A stretch of 64,000 nucleotides of DNA, from the NCBI RefSeq assembly GCF_000196515.1, contig NC_014248.1, forward strand, positions 2,845,001-2,909,000, read 5' to 3'. A program made the translations under genes and the position numbers. The notes below the pieces were generated by a model, which saw only the letters and a program-made list of their open reading frames with translations, searched no databases and had not been told where the DNA came from. The DNA comes from 'Nostoc azollae' 0708 (GTDB taxonomy: Bacteria > Cyanobacteriota > Cyanobacteriia > Cyanobacteriales > Nostocaceae). Shown in pieces: positions 7,302 through 16,831 of the stretch. How positions within the stretch are numbered: position 1 is the first letter of the stretch; the number at the start of each line of letters is the position of its first letter.

Positions 7302-8888
7302 TTAACTGAGAGAAACAGTTAAACTGCCAGGTTTAGCTAAATCACCTGTTAACACCACACCGCGATTATTAGTATGGAGATGACGGAGAATTTTGTAAAT
7401 TGCTTCTATTTGTTCTGAAGCACCAGCTTTATCAGCAATTTCAGAAATAGAAAGTGCTTTCCTTTCTGTTTGCAATACTGTCATTACTTTTTGTTGTAAA
7501 TCGAGAATTACAGCCGCAGCTTTTTTACCAGCTTCTACACCTGGTTGGTGATAAGCATTGATATTTACCAAACTGGCATATAAACCTACAGCCCGTTCAT
7601 ACAATGCAATTAACGCGCCAACAGTGCGGGGATTAACTTGATGAATGGTGACTGTAATTGAATCACGATTATTCTCATACAATGCTTGACGAGTTCCTAA
7701 CAAGAAACCACAGAGATAATCACCAGATGTTACACCAGGATCAATTTCTGGAGATTTTCTTTGACGGTCTTCTAATACTTCAATCAAAGTAGCAAAGAAG
7801 TTAGGCACACCTTCGCGCAATTGTTGTACATAGGCGTGTTGGTCGGTAGAACCTTTGTTACCATAAACGGCAATACCTTGATACACGATTTTACCATCTA
7901 GGTCTTTTTCTTTACCCAAGGATTCCATGACCAATTGTTGCAGGTAACGGCTGAATAATAACAAGCTGTCTTTGTAAGGTAAGACAACCATGTCTTTTCC
8001 GCCTTTACCTTTACCGGAATAGTACCAAGCCAAAGCCAAAAGTGCGGCGGGGTTATTTTTCAAATCAGCGACGCGAGTAGCGTCATCCATTTCTTTGGCA
8101 CCTTCTAACATGGCGCGGATATCAATACCCTGTAAAGCCGCAGGTACTAGCCCTACAGCAGACATTTCTGAGGTACGTCCACCCACCCAGTCATACATTG
8201 AAAACCGGGCTAACCAACCTTCAGATTTTGCGACTTTATCCAGGTTGCTATCTGGTCCGGTAACAGCCACTGCATATTTAGAAAAGTCTAGATTTTTGGC
8301 AGCGTAGGCTTTTTTCACCTCAATCATGCCATTGCGGGGTTCGGGGGTACCGCCAGATTTGGAAATGACTAATACTAAAGTGCTGGCTAGGTTATTGATT
8401 TGGGAGAGAACTCTGTCGATACCTCTGGGGTCGGTATTGTCGATAAAATGAATGTTAAGGGGTGGGGAGTCTGGGGAAAGGGCTTCAGCGACAAACTGGG
8501 GACCCAAAGCAGAACCACCAATACCGATGGATATGATATCAGTAAAGCGGCTTTCTTTGGGGGGATGAACTGCACCAGTATGTACCTGGTCAGCAAAAGC
8601 TTCTATTTGTTCTAAGGTTTGCACAATTTCTTGGGTCAGTTCTGGGGAGGGGGCTAAATCGGGATTTCTTAGCCAGTAGTGACCTACCATGCGGTTTTCG
8701 TCGGGGTTTGCGATCGCTCCCTTCTCCAAAGCTGCCATATCCGCAAACGCCTTGTCAAACTTCGACTGCAACGACTCCACAAAGCTATCATCAAACCGCA
8801 TCCGGCTGATATCTAGATACAGTCCTAGTCCCTCGTGGTAATATAACCAATCTTGGTATCGTTGCCAAAGAGCCTTAGCATCCATCAT
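7302..8888 (-). CDS. pgi: Glucose-6-phosphate isomerase
   Basis: The 528-residue enzyme interconverts glucose-6-phosphate and fructose-6-phosphate in the cytoplasm, linking glycogen breakdown, the oxidative pentose phosphate pathway and gluconeogenesis. The sugar-phosphate-binding blocks are clear: [35 protein letters not shown] and [23 protein letters not shown] near residue 450 carries the conserved Lys region. The C-terminal 60 residues form a winged-helix-like tail seen in cyanobacterial forms. Length is normal for the cyanobacterial type. Monocistronic, with its own terminator. Confidence 0.97.
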   Translation of the reverse strand: MMDAKALWQRYQDWLYYHEGLGLYLDISRMRFDDSFVESLQSKFDKAFADMAALEKGAIANPDENRMVGHYWLRNPDLAPSPELTQEIVQTLEQIEAFADQVHTGAVHPPKESRFTDIISIGIGGSALGPQFVAEALSPDSPPLNIHFIDNTDPRGIDRVLSQINNLASTLVLVISKSGGTPEPRNGMIEVKKAYAAKNLDFSKYAVAVTGPDSNLDKVAKSEGWLARFSMYDWVGGRTSEMSAVGLVPAALQGIDIRAMLEGAKEMDDATRVADLKNNPAALLALAWYYSGKGKGGKDMVVLPYKDSLLLFSRYLQQLVMESLGKEKDLDGKIVYQGIAVYGNKGSTDQHAYVQQLREGVPNFFATLIEVLEDRQRKSPEIDPGVTSGDYLCGFLLGTRQALYENNRDSITVTIHQVNPRTVGALIALYERAVGLYASLVNINAYHQPGVEAGKKAAAVILDLQQKVMTVLQTERKALSISEIADKAGASEQIEAIYKILRHLHTNNRGVVLTGDLAKPGSLTVSLS

Positions 8889-9355
8889 GAGGGAATTCTC
8901 ACATATGTTTATTTGGTCAAACTCCAGTTTAATGTATGGTTTTGGCGATCCCTGCTTTGTCTTATACAGTTTGTAATCAAGAGGCAGGGGAGCAAGATTG
9001 ATGATATCAACTTACCCTATGGGCTCAATAAAGAGGGGTAGCAGAAAAAACTCTCAAAACGAGCGAGGGACACACAGCGTTATGCAATATGATAGATAAC
9101 GCAAACATTTATTTCAAAAAACTTTGCAATTTTAGCAAAACTATAGGAATCCGGAATCATTGGTGAGAAAATTTGCTCAGAAAATACTTAATTAATTAAT
9201 TAATTAATTAATTAAAGATAACATAAATACCAAATAAATTTGTGTTTTGTGGTTGAAGTGATATATTAAGGGTAATTCATAGCTTTAAATTCTAGTTATA
9301 TAAGTTACAAACCACTAATAGTATTTACTTATGATTCATTTAGGATTACTATATC
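8889..9355. other. Non-coding upstream region of pgi with a TTAA microsatellite
   Basis: No gene is supported here. Besides the pgi leader it holds a (TTAA)7 run at 9188-9215. The rest is AT-rich sequence that merges into decayed DNA. Confidence 0.5.
9188..9215. repeat. (TTAA)7 microsatellite
   Basis: Seven perfect TTAA units. TTAA is also the target duplicated by the IS701-type element at 12959-14332, so this tract offers many potential target sites. Confidence 0.9.
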
Positions 9356-9457
9356 TGGAATCAAGCCAGTTTATTCCAATCCACTTTTGAAGACTTCGAT
9401 CTAACTGTTGCCAACTTCGATCATGCTAGTTTGGTTAAAGCTGACCTCTACGGGTGA
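9356..9457 (+). pseudogene. Fragment of a pentapeptide-repeat protein
   Basis: A 33-codon open stretch ends at TGA and reads NQASLFQSTFEDFDL, then ANFDHASLVKADLYG. The A(N/D)Fxx / ASLxx periodicity of five residues is the pentapeptide-repeat signature. No start codon or flanking repeat coils remain, so it is a fragment of a longer gene. Confidence 0.6.
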
Positions 9458-9548
9458 ATTATAAGAAGAAATAGCTGAAACAGTATTTTTTTAAACATCA
9501 GGCTTAGGAATGACGCGCAAAAATTTGACTATAGGACTAGTATTTGAT

Positions 9549-10606
9549 TTATGAAAATGCTCCGTACATCTGGAGAGACGGAAAATCAAAGGTAGTGTTT
9601 TGAATGAACCACTCAAACATCCACTTAAGATGAGAAAATGTTGCGATTAAAGCACAAAAACGTCGCAGCCAAGTTTTCCCTTGCAACCAAACATCTTCTA
9701 TGGGGTTTTGAGAGGGACAGTTAGGAGCAAAGCGGACGCAATAAATTTTCCATTGCTCTAAAGGTAAACCTTGGTTAATAGATGCTAAAAAATTTTGAAT
9801 TTCTTTTGAACGATGATAACTAGCTCCATCCCAAAAAATAAGTAATTGTTGGTTAGGTGACTCTTCTAGTAAATAGCTGAGATAATCAATAGTATTTTTT
9901 GAGTTAGCTGTATCATAGGTTTTCAACAATAAATTTTTACCTAAATAGTCAACTGCTCCATAATAAGTTTGTTTATCTCGTTCGTTACTAATACTAATTG
10001 GAATGCTTATTTCTTGGTCAGTTCTACCCCAAACATATCCAATGCTATCTCCCCAAAGTAAATGACACTCATCTAATAGCAAAACTCTCAATAGCGCAGC
10101 TTCTATATCTTCTCGGCGGCTCGCCAACAATGATGAAATCTCTTTTCTTTTGCGGCAACTGCTTCTTCATTAGCTTTTGAATTTGCTGAAGATGTTTTCT
10201 TCGAACTAATTCCTGCCGCATCAAACAAGTCGTAATAACTACGTTTTGATTCATAGAGTACATCATATTCAAAGGCCAATTTATACTCAAGTTCGCCAAG
10301 CTCCCAACATTCCTTCGTTTGTAACCAAGCCAGTACTTCTTCTCTTTTTTAAGTATTCAAGTGGCTTTTTCTCCCTTTGTGTTTCAGGCGCAGTCCTAAA
10401 ATTCCATCTTTCTCATAGGCTTGTTTCCATGTTGTTATTGAACCAACTGAAACATCTAAAATTGTTTGAATTTCCTCATACTTGTAGCTTTGATAAACCA
10501 GCTTCACTGCCAATGCTTTTCTTACTTCCCTTGCATCTGGACGCTCATCTATAAATCCTTGTAGTTCTGCAATTTTAGATTGTAGCTCCTGGTTGCTGAT
10601 TGTTAG
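9549..10606 (-). pseudogene. IS630-family transposase, frameshifted
   Basis: The N-terminal helix-turn-helix half (KALAVKLVYQSYKYEEIQ, VSVGSITTWKQAYEKDG) is open until a TAA after LKHKGRKSHLNT. The same frame resumes as REEVLAWLQTKECWELGEL. A one-base shift near 10140 then leads to the intact C-terminal half. The DDE catalytic residues lie in LLLDECHL, IFWDGASYH and NPIEDVW. One nonsense codon, one frameshift and a lost start (the expected first codon is CTA after TAG) make it non-functional. Members of this family insert at TA, matching the MITEs in this window, but terminal repeats of this copy could not be identified. Confidence 0.85.
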
Positions 10607-10669
10607 CTATTAGACAAGACACTTTCTCGGTATTATCTCTTAGTCTTTTTCAAAAATCAAATATGATTT

Positions 10670-10894
10670 CTATATTTCTCCCGTAATTTCTATGCCTATC
10701 AGATAGTTATCTATGGTAAAGCGATAAAAAATACCTTCCTTATCCAGCTGTCGCAATTCGGGAAGGCTATGTCAATGCCACCTGTCAGCAGCACATTCAA
10801 CAAATACAAAATTATATACCCGTTCATAAGCAGCGGGTTCTAAACTTTTCAGGTCTACTAAAAAAGACCTTGCATAAAGCACTTCGAGATTCAC
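10670..10894 (-). pseudogene. RelE/ParE-like toxin, inactivated
   Basis: A GTG-started frame reads ARSFLVDLKSLEPAAYERVYNFVF, then a TGA after RWH, then LPELRQLDKEGIFYRFTIDNYLIGIEITGEI and a stop. This is the cyanobacterial RelE-type toxin pattern, normally about 90 residues. The internal TGA and shortened end indicate loss of function. It follows the antitoxin-like ORF on the same strand, as in a type II toxin-antitoxin operon. Confidence 0.65.
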
Positions 10895-10938
10895 TCTAGC
10901 TCACCCAATTCTTGTTTGTTAACGTTGATTTTTGAAAT

Positions 10939-11124
10939 TCATAGGAACATTAACAATCGTACTGCCTCATTATGGGTTAGTATGTCCCACGGATGCTGTG
11001 ATCGCTTAACTTGTTCCATATAAGAGTCAAAATGCAAGGCTTGGACAATCTCCCAAAAACTTTGCAGATCCTCATCGGCTATTTGCTCGATCAGGTGATG
11101 GATTCTAATCCGTAGTAAATTCAT
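10939..11124 (-). CDS. Antitoxin-like protein of a type II TA pair
   Basis: A 61-residue protein: RIRIHHLIEQIADEDLQSFWEIVQALHFDSYM, then HPWDILTHNEAVRLLMFL. It is helical and acidic in the middle. I recall this layout from small cyanobacterial antitoxins that precede RelE-like toxins, and the broken toxin just downstream supports the pairing. The toxin is dead, so selection on this gene should be relaxed. The family name is not certain. Confidence 0.5.
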   Translation of the reverse strand: MNLLRIRIHHLIEQIADEDLQSFWEIVQALHFDSYMEQVKRSQHPWDILTHNEAVRLLMFL

Positions 11125-11271
11125 AATAGTTGATAACTATCCACGCCCTAGTAACAATAGCCCTAGTTCAAGTTAACACTTGACAATACCCAAGGTACAC
11201 TACATTCAGCCTGTTGCATTCGGAAATTGGGAGTAGGGTGTAGGGGTGTATAGGGGAAAATCTAATGCGCT
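11125..11271. other. Short gap with ggtgtag-type repeats
   Basis: Non-coding; leads into the ATGCCCC array. No promoter could be pinned down. Confidence 0.4.
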
Positions 11272-11334
11272 ATGCCCCATGCCCCATGCCCCATGCCCCA
11301 TGCCCCATGCCCCATGCCCCATGCCCCATGCCCC
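11272..11334. repeat. Nine perfect copies of atgcccc
   Basis: Nine uninterrupted heptamers, 28 bases before the natC-like start codon. Each copy carries an ATG, and since 7 is not a multiple of 3 these ATGs fall in all three frames just upstream of the real start. Confidence 0.95.
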
Positions 11335-11362
11335 ATGTATGCTCAATGGCCACTGACTAATT

Positions 11363-12478
11363 ATGATTGAATATCTTATTTTTCTCGCTATTTCTACCGC
11401 TACCTTTACCCTGTTTGGACTGGGACTTAATTTGCAGTGGGGTTTTACAGGGTTAATTAACTTTGGTCATATTGCTTTTATGACCTTGGGAGCGTATACA
11501 ACAGTTTTATTAAGTTTAAAGGGCGTGCCTCTATTATTTTCAACTATAGCAGGGGCAATTGTGGCCGCTTTGTTGGGTTTAGTAATTGGTTTTGCAACTT
11601 TACGCTTGCGGGAAGATTATCTGGGTATTGTCACTATAGGCACAGGAGAACTGGTACGGTTGGTAATAAATAATCAGGAGTTACCAATTGCTAATACTTG
11701 GGTATCTGGGGCGTTCGGTGTACAAAGTTATGTTATACCCTTGAATACAACGCCAAGTTTATTTTTGCGATTGCTGATGATTGGCGTACTTACTCTGCTA
11801 ACAATCATCACCGTCTTTTGCTTGTGGCGCTGGGTGAAAACGGCTCGAAAATCCCCAAGCAATTGCAACAACCAAGAATTCTTTTCAGGTTTAATAGTGG
11901 GAATAATTTTAGGTGTGTTGTTATTAACAATTTATGTTGCTGGTGTGATGGGACTATATAACTACAATCCTAAAGCTGGTTTGATGTTGTTGGCTTTGTT
12001 AGTATTAGCATTTGTTTTTTGGCGGTTAGAACTTTTAGTAAAATCTCCTTGGGGTAGAATCCTCAAAGCTATCCGCGAAGATGAAGAAATTCCCAAAGCA
12101 TTAGGTAAAAATGTCTTTTGGTATAAACTACAATCTTTAATGTTAGGCGGTGCGATCGCAGGTATAGCTGGTGCTTTCTTCGCGTGGCAACTCAGCGCCA
12201 TTTACCCCGATAATTTTCAACCCCAACTTACCTTTGATGCTTGGATTATGGTAATTTTGGGCGGTTCTGGAAATAACATTGGCACAATTTTGGGTGCAGT
12301 AATTTACTTTGCTTATGATGCCTTAACACGGGAACTTTTACCGAAAATAGTTCCTTTAGATGTGGAACGTATCGGTGCTTTTCGGATTATGTTTATCGGT
12401 CTAATTCTCATGGTACTGATGATTTGGCGACCTCAAGGTTTTCTAGGTAAAAAGGAAGAACTTACTCTTGGGAAGTAA
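11363..12478 (+). CDS. natC: Branched-chain/neutral amino-acid ABC transporter permease, NatC-like
   Basis: The 371-residue protein is very hydrophobic, with about 8-10 membrane segments. It carries the LivM-family features: LGLNLQWGFTGLINFGH near residue 25, and the EAA-type loop LLVKSPWGRILKAIREDEEIPKALGKN near residues 225-250, which contacts the ATPase. Family members import hydrophobic and neutral amino acids. The NatC assignment fits the ATP-binding gene 2 kb downstream, whose spacer is filled by a dead gene and an IS. UrtC (urea) is the main alternative, but the usual urt operon genes are absent. The start ATG follows the ATGCCCC array without a strong Shine-Dalgarno. Confidence 0.75.
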   Translation: MIEYLIFLAISTATFTLFGLGLNLQWGFTGLINFGHIAFMTLGAYTTVLLSLKGVPLLFSTIAGAIVAALLGLVIGFATLRLREDYLGIVTIGTGELVRLVINNQELPIANTWVSGAFGVQSYVIPLNTTPSLFLRLLMIGVLTLLTIITVFCLWRWVKTARKSPSNCNNQEFFSGLIVGIILGVLLLTIYVAGVMGLYNYNPKAGLMLLALLVLAFVFWRLELLVKSPWGRILKAIREDEEIPKALGKNVFWYKLQSLMLGGAIAGIAGAFFAWQLSAIYPDNFQPQLTFDAWIMVILGGSGNNIGTILGAVIYFAYDALTRELLPKIVPLDVERIGAFRIMFIGLILMVLMIWRPQGFLGKKEELTLGK

Positions 12479-12958
12479 TTGGTAATTGGGCATTGGGATT
12501 ATCAGCCGTTTTCAGGAGGTGAATTTAATGGCTTATAGCGATTTTAAACTACAGGAGGTAGTGAAGAAATTTAATTTAAAAATTAATGGAAAAATAGATT
12601 TGTTTGCAGACACACCATAAAGAGAATGTAGTCCAATTTTAAATGCTGTCCTAAAAACTAACGTTCCTTTGGCATTAGGAATCAATAGGGAAAAAGCTCG
12701 TTAAGAAATGAGCATTGCTCCAGTTCTAATTGAAATCAAAAATATTTTTACCGAAGAAATTAGTTTATTCTCCGGTGTTGACTTTAATGTTGAACCAGAA
12801 CAGGGTTAAAATGGAGTTTGTGATTTTATAATTAGTAAATCACCAGAACAATTATTTATTACTTCTCCTGTTGTCACCATAGTTAAACCAAAAGATGAAA
12901 ATATTAAGCTCGGATTAGGTCAATGTGGAGCAGAGACGATAGCCGCACGATTATTTAA

Positions 12959-14332
12959 CGGGACTGAAACAAAAGTTAAGAGTAAAAAGAAGTATAATGG
13001 AATTTTGGTGTAGCTTTCACGTTAAAAGAAGCTGATGAAAGAAACCACTGGCGCAGCAATGGCACCATGGTTTGAAAGATGGTGTCATTTGATGATGTAT
13101 TTACTCATCAAGCGCAAAAAAGAGAGTTTAGACATGATTTAGGGGGATGATTGGGTGAAAGTCAGAGAAAAAACCTATTTGAAATGGCAGAGAATGGCCG
13201 ATGGGTGACGTACCACCGATAATACCACGTTCGATTACACCACGTTTCAACTGAAGCACCTTGGTCCAGTTCCCAAGTCAATGACCGTCGGTTAGAGATT
13301 ATGAACAAGTGTAGTCAGAGGAGAATCACCAGAGGATTTAGCTTAATAATTGATGATTATGGCCATAGAAAAAGCAGGAATTTTAGGGATGGAGTAGGAA
13401 GAAAATGTATTGGAGAAATTGGGACAAGGGATAATGGAATAGTAGTAGTAACAACACATCTATATGAATGATGGCAGTAAAAGCTTACCATTAGATATAG
13501 AGTTATATCACCACGGTGATTCTTTACCCAAAGGGAAACAAGACCCTCGATTTGAGAATAAACCTGAGTTAGGAATTAAATTAATAGATCTGACCTTAAG
13601 CCGTGATTATCAACTAGGAATAGTAATTATAGATCCTGGATATGGCAACAATACATCTTTCTTATTAAAGATAGAAAATCGGAATTGAAAGTATTTAGAA
13701 GGATTAGCTAAAAATCCCAAGGTCCTTGCCAGTGACCAAGAGGATAGTCCACAAATAATTAGATTAGATGAATTAGCACAAAGTTTACCCCAAGAGGCTT
13801 TTACAGAAATTCAACTGGAGTTAGATAAACCCAAAACATTATGGGTAGTAACTCAAGAAGTAGAAATATCACCCTTAACTGGAAAGGGCAATATTGCTAT
13901 CGTCATCAACGGTTCTACTTTCTCCCAAGCCACTGATATTGACTACCTTATTACCAATGTTTCTTCATCAATTGTCACACCCCAATGGATAGTTGATACA
14001 TATTCTCAAAGAAATTGGGTAGAAGTTGTTTACAGGGAAGCCAAGGGATGGTTAGGACTCAACGAATCTCAAGTTGGAGATAACAGCAGTTTACTGCGCC
14101 ATTTTATTTTGGTTTTCTGTGCCTACACTTTTATTCTTGGCCATCAGTGGACTGGAGGATTAAGACCAAGGTGGGCTAAGAAACCTTTGAATACTTTTAC
14201 TGGAGCTTTAGAAGCGTTGAGAACAGCCATATCTTTTCTATTTATTGATTGGTTCAACTGGAATCCGGACGTATTTCCTTCTTATCACGCCAGTTTGGGC
14301 TACATTTGGCCTTGATTTTTGTTTACGTCCCG
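12959..14332 (+). mobile_element. IS701-type insertion sequence with TTAA target duplication
   Basis: The element is 1374 bp, bounded by imperfect inverted repeats starting cgggac (left cgggactgaaacaaaa, right end inverted cgggacgtaaacaaaa). It is flanked by the 4-bp direct repeat TTAA (12955-12958 and 14333-14336). A 4-bp YTAR-type duplication is typical of IS701. It holds one transposase gene that no longer reads through. The precise ends make this the best-preserved insertion boundary in the window. Confidence 0.9.
13059..14315 (+). pseudogene. IS701-type transposase, decayed
   Basis: The start MAPWFERWCH is followed by a frameshift. Later pieces are QKREFRHDL, RRLEIMNKCS, then in one frame DGSKSLPLDIELYHHGDSLPKG and LIDLTLSRDYQLGIVIIDPGYGN. 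The middle reads WVVTQEVEISPLTGKGNIAIV and TPQWIVDTYSQRNWVEVVYREAKGWLGL. The last has the family's YREAKGWLGL glutamate block. At least three frame changes and several stops are seen. The length (about 415 codons) is normal for IS701 transposases. Confidence 0.85.
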
Positions 14333-14553
14333 TTAATCAAAAGGAAGGCAATTATATACATTCGATATATGGAGTCGTAACTACAGGAAATATGTGGAAA
14401 TTTTTAAAACTGCAAGATTCAGTAGTTTACATTGACTTCAGTTAACTTTATATTAAAGATATCAAGAAGATTTTAGGTATTTTGGCTAAATTAGTAAATT
14501 GCCATAATTGAAATCACACTAAAAATTCCAGAATAAGTTGAGCATAAGTTTCT

Positions 14554-15339
14554 ATGGTAAATAATATCGAATCTCCCCAACTTCCCCTATTAGCTGCTAC
14601 TGGACTTTGTAAAAGTTTTGGTGGTATTCAAGCTGTTAAAGATGCCAATATAGAAGTTGCTAAAGGTAGCATTACAGGTTTAATAGGTCCTAATGGTGCT
14701 GGTAAAACTACTTTATTTAATTTACTTTCTAATTTCATTCACCCAGATAAGGGAAGGGTGACTTTTGATGGTGAACCTATTCATAATCTACAACCATACC
14801 AAGTTGCCCAACAAGGTTTAATCCGCACCTTTCAAGTAGCGCGGACTCTTTCGCGGTTATCGGTGTTAGAAAATGTGTTATTAGCAGCACAAAAACAAAC
14901 TGGTGAAAACTTTTGGCAAGTTCAGTTTCAACCTCATGTTGTTGCAAAAGAAGAGAAACAACTTAAAGAAAGGGCAATGTTTTTGTTAGAATTTGTAGGG
15001 TTGGAAAAAAAAGCAAATGACTATGCTGGTGGTTTATCTGGTGGACAGCGCAAACTATTAGAAATGGGAAGGGCTTTGATGACTAATCCTAAGTTAATTT
15101 TATTAGATGAACCTGCTGCGGGGGTGAATCCGAGATTGATTGATGATATTTGCGATCGCATTCTCAAGTGGAATTGTGAAGCCGGACTAACTTTTTTAAT
15201 TATTGAACACAATATGCATGTGATTATGTCCCTGTGCGATCGGGTTTGGGTTCTGGCTGAAGGGCAAAATTTAGCCGTTGGTACTCCTACAGAAATTCAA
15301 CGTAATACCAAAGTTTTAGAGGCTTATTTAGGTCAATAA
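14554..15339 (+). CDS. natA: Amino-acid ABC transporter ATP-binding protein, NatA-like
   Basis: The 261-residue ATPase has Walker A GPNGAGKTT, the signature LSGGQRKLLEMGRAL, Walker B LILLDEPAAGVNP and the switch histidine in IIEHNM. LIRTFQVARTL and the extended C-terminal GTPTEIQ belong to the LivG/NatA/BraF group that energises branched-chain and neutral amino-acid uptake. It should couple to the LivM-type permease (11363-12478) on the cytoplasmic face. It also contains an internal HIP1 site. A dead gene and IS now lie between the two genes, so if they once shared a transcript it is probably disrupted. Confidence 0.85.
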   Translation: MVNNIESPQLPLLAATGLCKSFGGIQAVKDANIEVAKGSITGLIGPNGAGKTTLFNLLSNFIHPDKGRVTFDGEPIHNLQPYQVAQQGLIRTFQVARTLSRLSVLENVLLAAQKQTGENFWQVQFQPHVVAKEEKQLKERAMFLLEFVGLEKKANDYAGGLSGGQRKLLEMGRALMTNPKLILLDEPAAGVNPRLIDDICDRILKWNCEAGLTFLIIEHNMHVIMSLCDRVWVLAEGQNLAVGTPTEIQRNTKVLEAYLGQ

Positions 15340-15425
15340 GTAGTTAAAAAAACTCTCAATGGAGTCAAAAGTTAAAATTCAAGAACTCCTGACTCCTGAC
15401 TCCTGATTTCTAATCTCTGACAATT

Positions 15426-16712
15426 TCAGCTAAACTGCTCACCTGTATCTAAGTTAAATAACATTTGCAGAGTCTGCATACAGTTACGTCTAGCCTCAAC
15501 ATCCTGTTGTGCCCGTAATTGTACCATTGGGTCATGTAAGATTTTATTAACTATTCCTCTTGTTAAAGCCTCAATCACTTCTTGGTGTTTTTCACCAAAT
15601 TCTGAACCCAAGCGAGATAAAGCTTTTTCTAGTTCCTGTTCCCGGATGCTTTCGATTTTATTCCGCAAAGAACTAATAGTAGATACAGTTTCTAAACTAC
15701 GCCACCACACATCAAAAGCTTCTACTTCTTCATCTAGAATTTTTTCAGCTTCCTGTGCCATTTTACGGCGGCTTTCATAATTTTGTGCCACAACTGCCTT
15801 CAAATCATCCACATTAAATACTTGCACATTTGCCAAATCATTCACATCTGCATCCACGTTACGAGGTACAGAAATGTCAAATAACATTAGTGAATGCTTA
15901 GGGTCTAAAATCATTTCTAATTTAGCGCGGTCAAGAATTGGTTCAGTTGCAGAAGTGCTTGTAAACACTAAATCATAATGGGCAACCACTGACATCATTT
16001 CCGGCAGCAAATGAATTTGAATAGGTTGTTCTGGGAACTGCTTTGCTAATTCTTCCGCACGTTCACGGGAACGATTAACAATACTAATTTGAGTTGCACC
16101 TTTAGAAATGAGGTGTTGTACAAGTAGCCGGGACATTTTCCCTGCCCCCAGAATAGCTACACGGTAAGGAGCTAAATTTTCTACTTTTATCTGGGCTAAT
16201 TCTACAGCGGCTGAACTAATGGAGACTGCACCAGTACCGATACTAGTTTCAGTGCGAACCCGTTTACCTGATGTCAGCGCCTGTTTAAATAAGCGATTCA
16301 AAATTGTTTTTATACCGTTAAATTGCTGTCCCAGTTTGTGAGTATTTTTCACCTGAGCCAGAATTTGACCTTCACCTAAGACAAGACTATCTAACCCAGC
16401 AGACACCCGCATAATATGCATTACCGAATCGGTATGCATCAACATAAACAGGTGTTTTCGCAGAGATATGACAGGTAATTTACTATGTTCTGCCAGAAAC
16501 TGAGTAACTTCCTGAAGACCTTGGGTAATTTGATTACTGACAATGTAGATTTCCAAACGGTTACAGGTGCTGAGGATAGCGACTTCATCAATATGAGGAT
16601 AGCTGAGGAGATGAGCGATCACACCTTCGGTTTGGGGTTCAGGAATACTGAGTTTTTCTCTAACTTCTACAGGGGCTGTTTTATGGCTTAACCCCACCAC
16701 TGCAATATTCAT
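15426..16712 (-). CDS. hemA: Glutamyl-tRNA reductase
   Basis: The 428-residue enzyme reduces glutamyl-tRNA(Glu) to glutamate-1-semialdehyde, the first committed step of tetrapyrrole (haem, chlorophyll, bilin) synthesis. The start [21 protein letters not shown] is conserved. The catalytic cysteine is C50 in [11 protein letters not shown]. The NADPH domain begins at [17 protein letters not shown] and the dimerisation helices lie at the end. Length is normal. It lies just downstream of glpX on the same strand, a neighbourhood common in cyanobacteria. The gap consists of 7-bp repeats. Confidence 0.97.
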   Translation of the reverse strand: MNIAVVGLSHKTAPVEVREKLSIPEPQTEGVIAHLLSYPHIDEVAILSTCNRLEIYIVSNQITQGLQEVTQFLAEHSKLPVISLRKHLFMLMHTDSVMHIMRVSAGLDSLVLGEGQILAQVKNTHKLGQQFNGIKTILNRLFKQALTSGKRVRTETSIGTGAVSISSAAVELAQIKVENLAPYRVAILGAGKMSRLLVQHLISKGATQISIVNRSRERAEELAKQFPEQPIQIHLLPEMMSVVAHYDLVFTSTSATEPILDRAKLEMILDPKHSLMLFDISVPRNVDADVNDLANVQVFNVDDLKAVVAQNYESRRKMAQEAEKILDEEVEAFDVWWRSLETVSTISSLRNKIESIREQELEKALSRLGSEFGEKHQEVIEALTRGIVNKILHDPMVQLRAQQDVEARRNCMQTLQMLFNLDTGEQFS

Positions 16713-16713
16713 T

Positions 16714-16830
16714 TCTTAAATTGGTAATTGGTAATGGGTCATTGGTAATGGATCATTGGTAATGGGTAATTGGTAATTGGTAATAGTTTTTCTTCCCCTA
16801 TCACCAATCACCAGTCACCAATCACCAGTT
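16714..16830. repeat. Heptamer repeats between glpX and hemA
   Basis: Units of the types ggtaatt and ggtaatg/tcattgg, then accaatc/accagtc on the other half. These nearly fill the gap between two co-oriented genes and could form an imperfect stem, because ggtaattg is roughly complementary to caattacc-like units. Confidence 0.85.
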
Positions 16831-16831
16831 A

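Larger units (their letters stand above)
12528..14511 (+). pseudogene. Unknown cyanobacterial protein gene, split by an IS701-type element
   Basis: A good ribosome-binding site (aggaggtg) precedes MAYSDFKLQEVVKKFNLK. The frame continues through [44 protein letters not shown] and [15 protein letters not shown], with TAA at DTP-, TAA at KAR- and TAA at EQG-. At ARLFN it is cut by the inserted element. Removing the element and one TTAA copy joins it in frame to NQKEGNYIHSIYGVVTTGN and MWKFLKLQDSVVYIDFS. The reconstructed protein is about 200 residues. The D...(E)xK-like spacing suggests a PD-(D/E)xK fold, but this is inference. The nonsense codons make it dead with or without the insertion. Confidence 0.8.

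Noticed and set aside
10246-10554. 102-codon plus-strand frame
   Set aside because: Antisense of the IS630-type transposase N-terminus, whose reading on the minus strand is recognisable.
9549-10606. The IS630-type remnant as direct parent of the TA-flanked MITEs
   Set aside because: Both use TA-type insertion in principle, but I could not find the MITE's gacctcttgc ends flanking this transposase, so parentage is unsupported.
13464-13688. Separate small gene between natC and natA
   Set aside because: It is one in-frame piece of the IS701-type transposase (SKSLPLDIELYHHGDS block).
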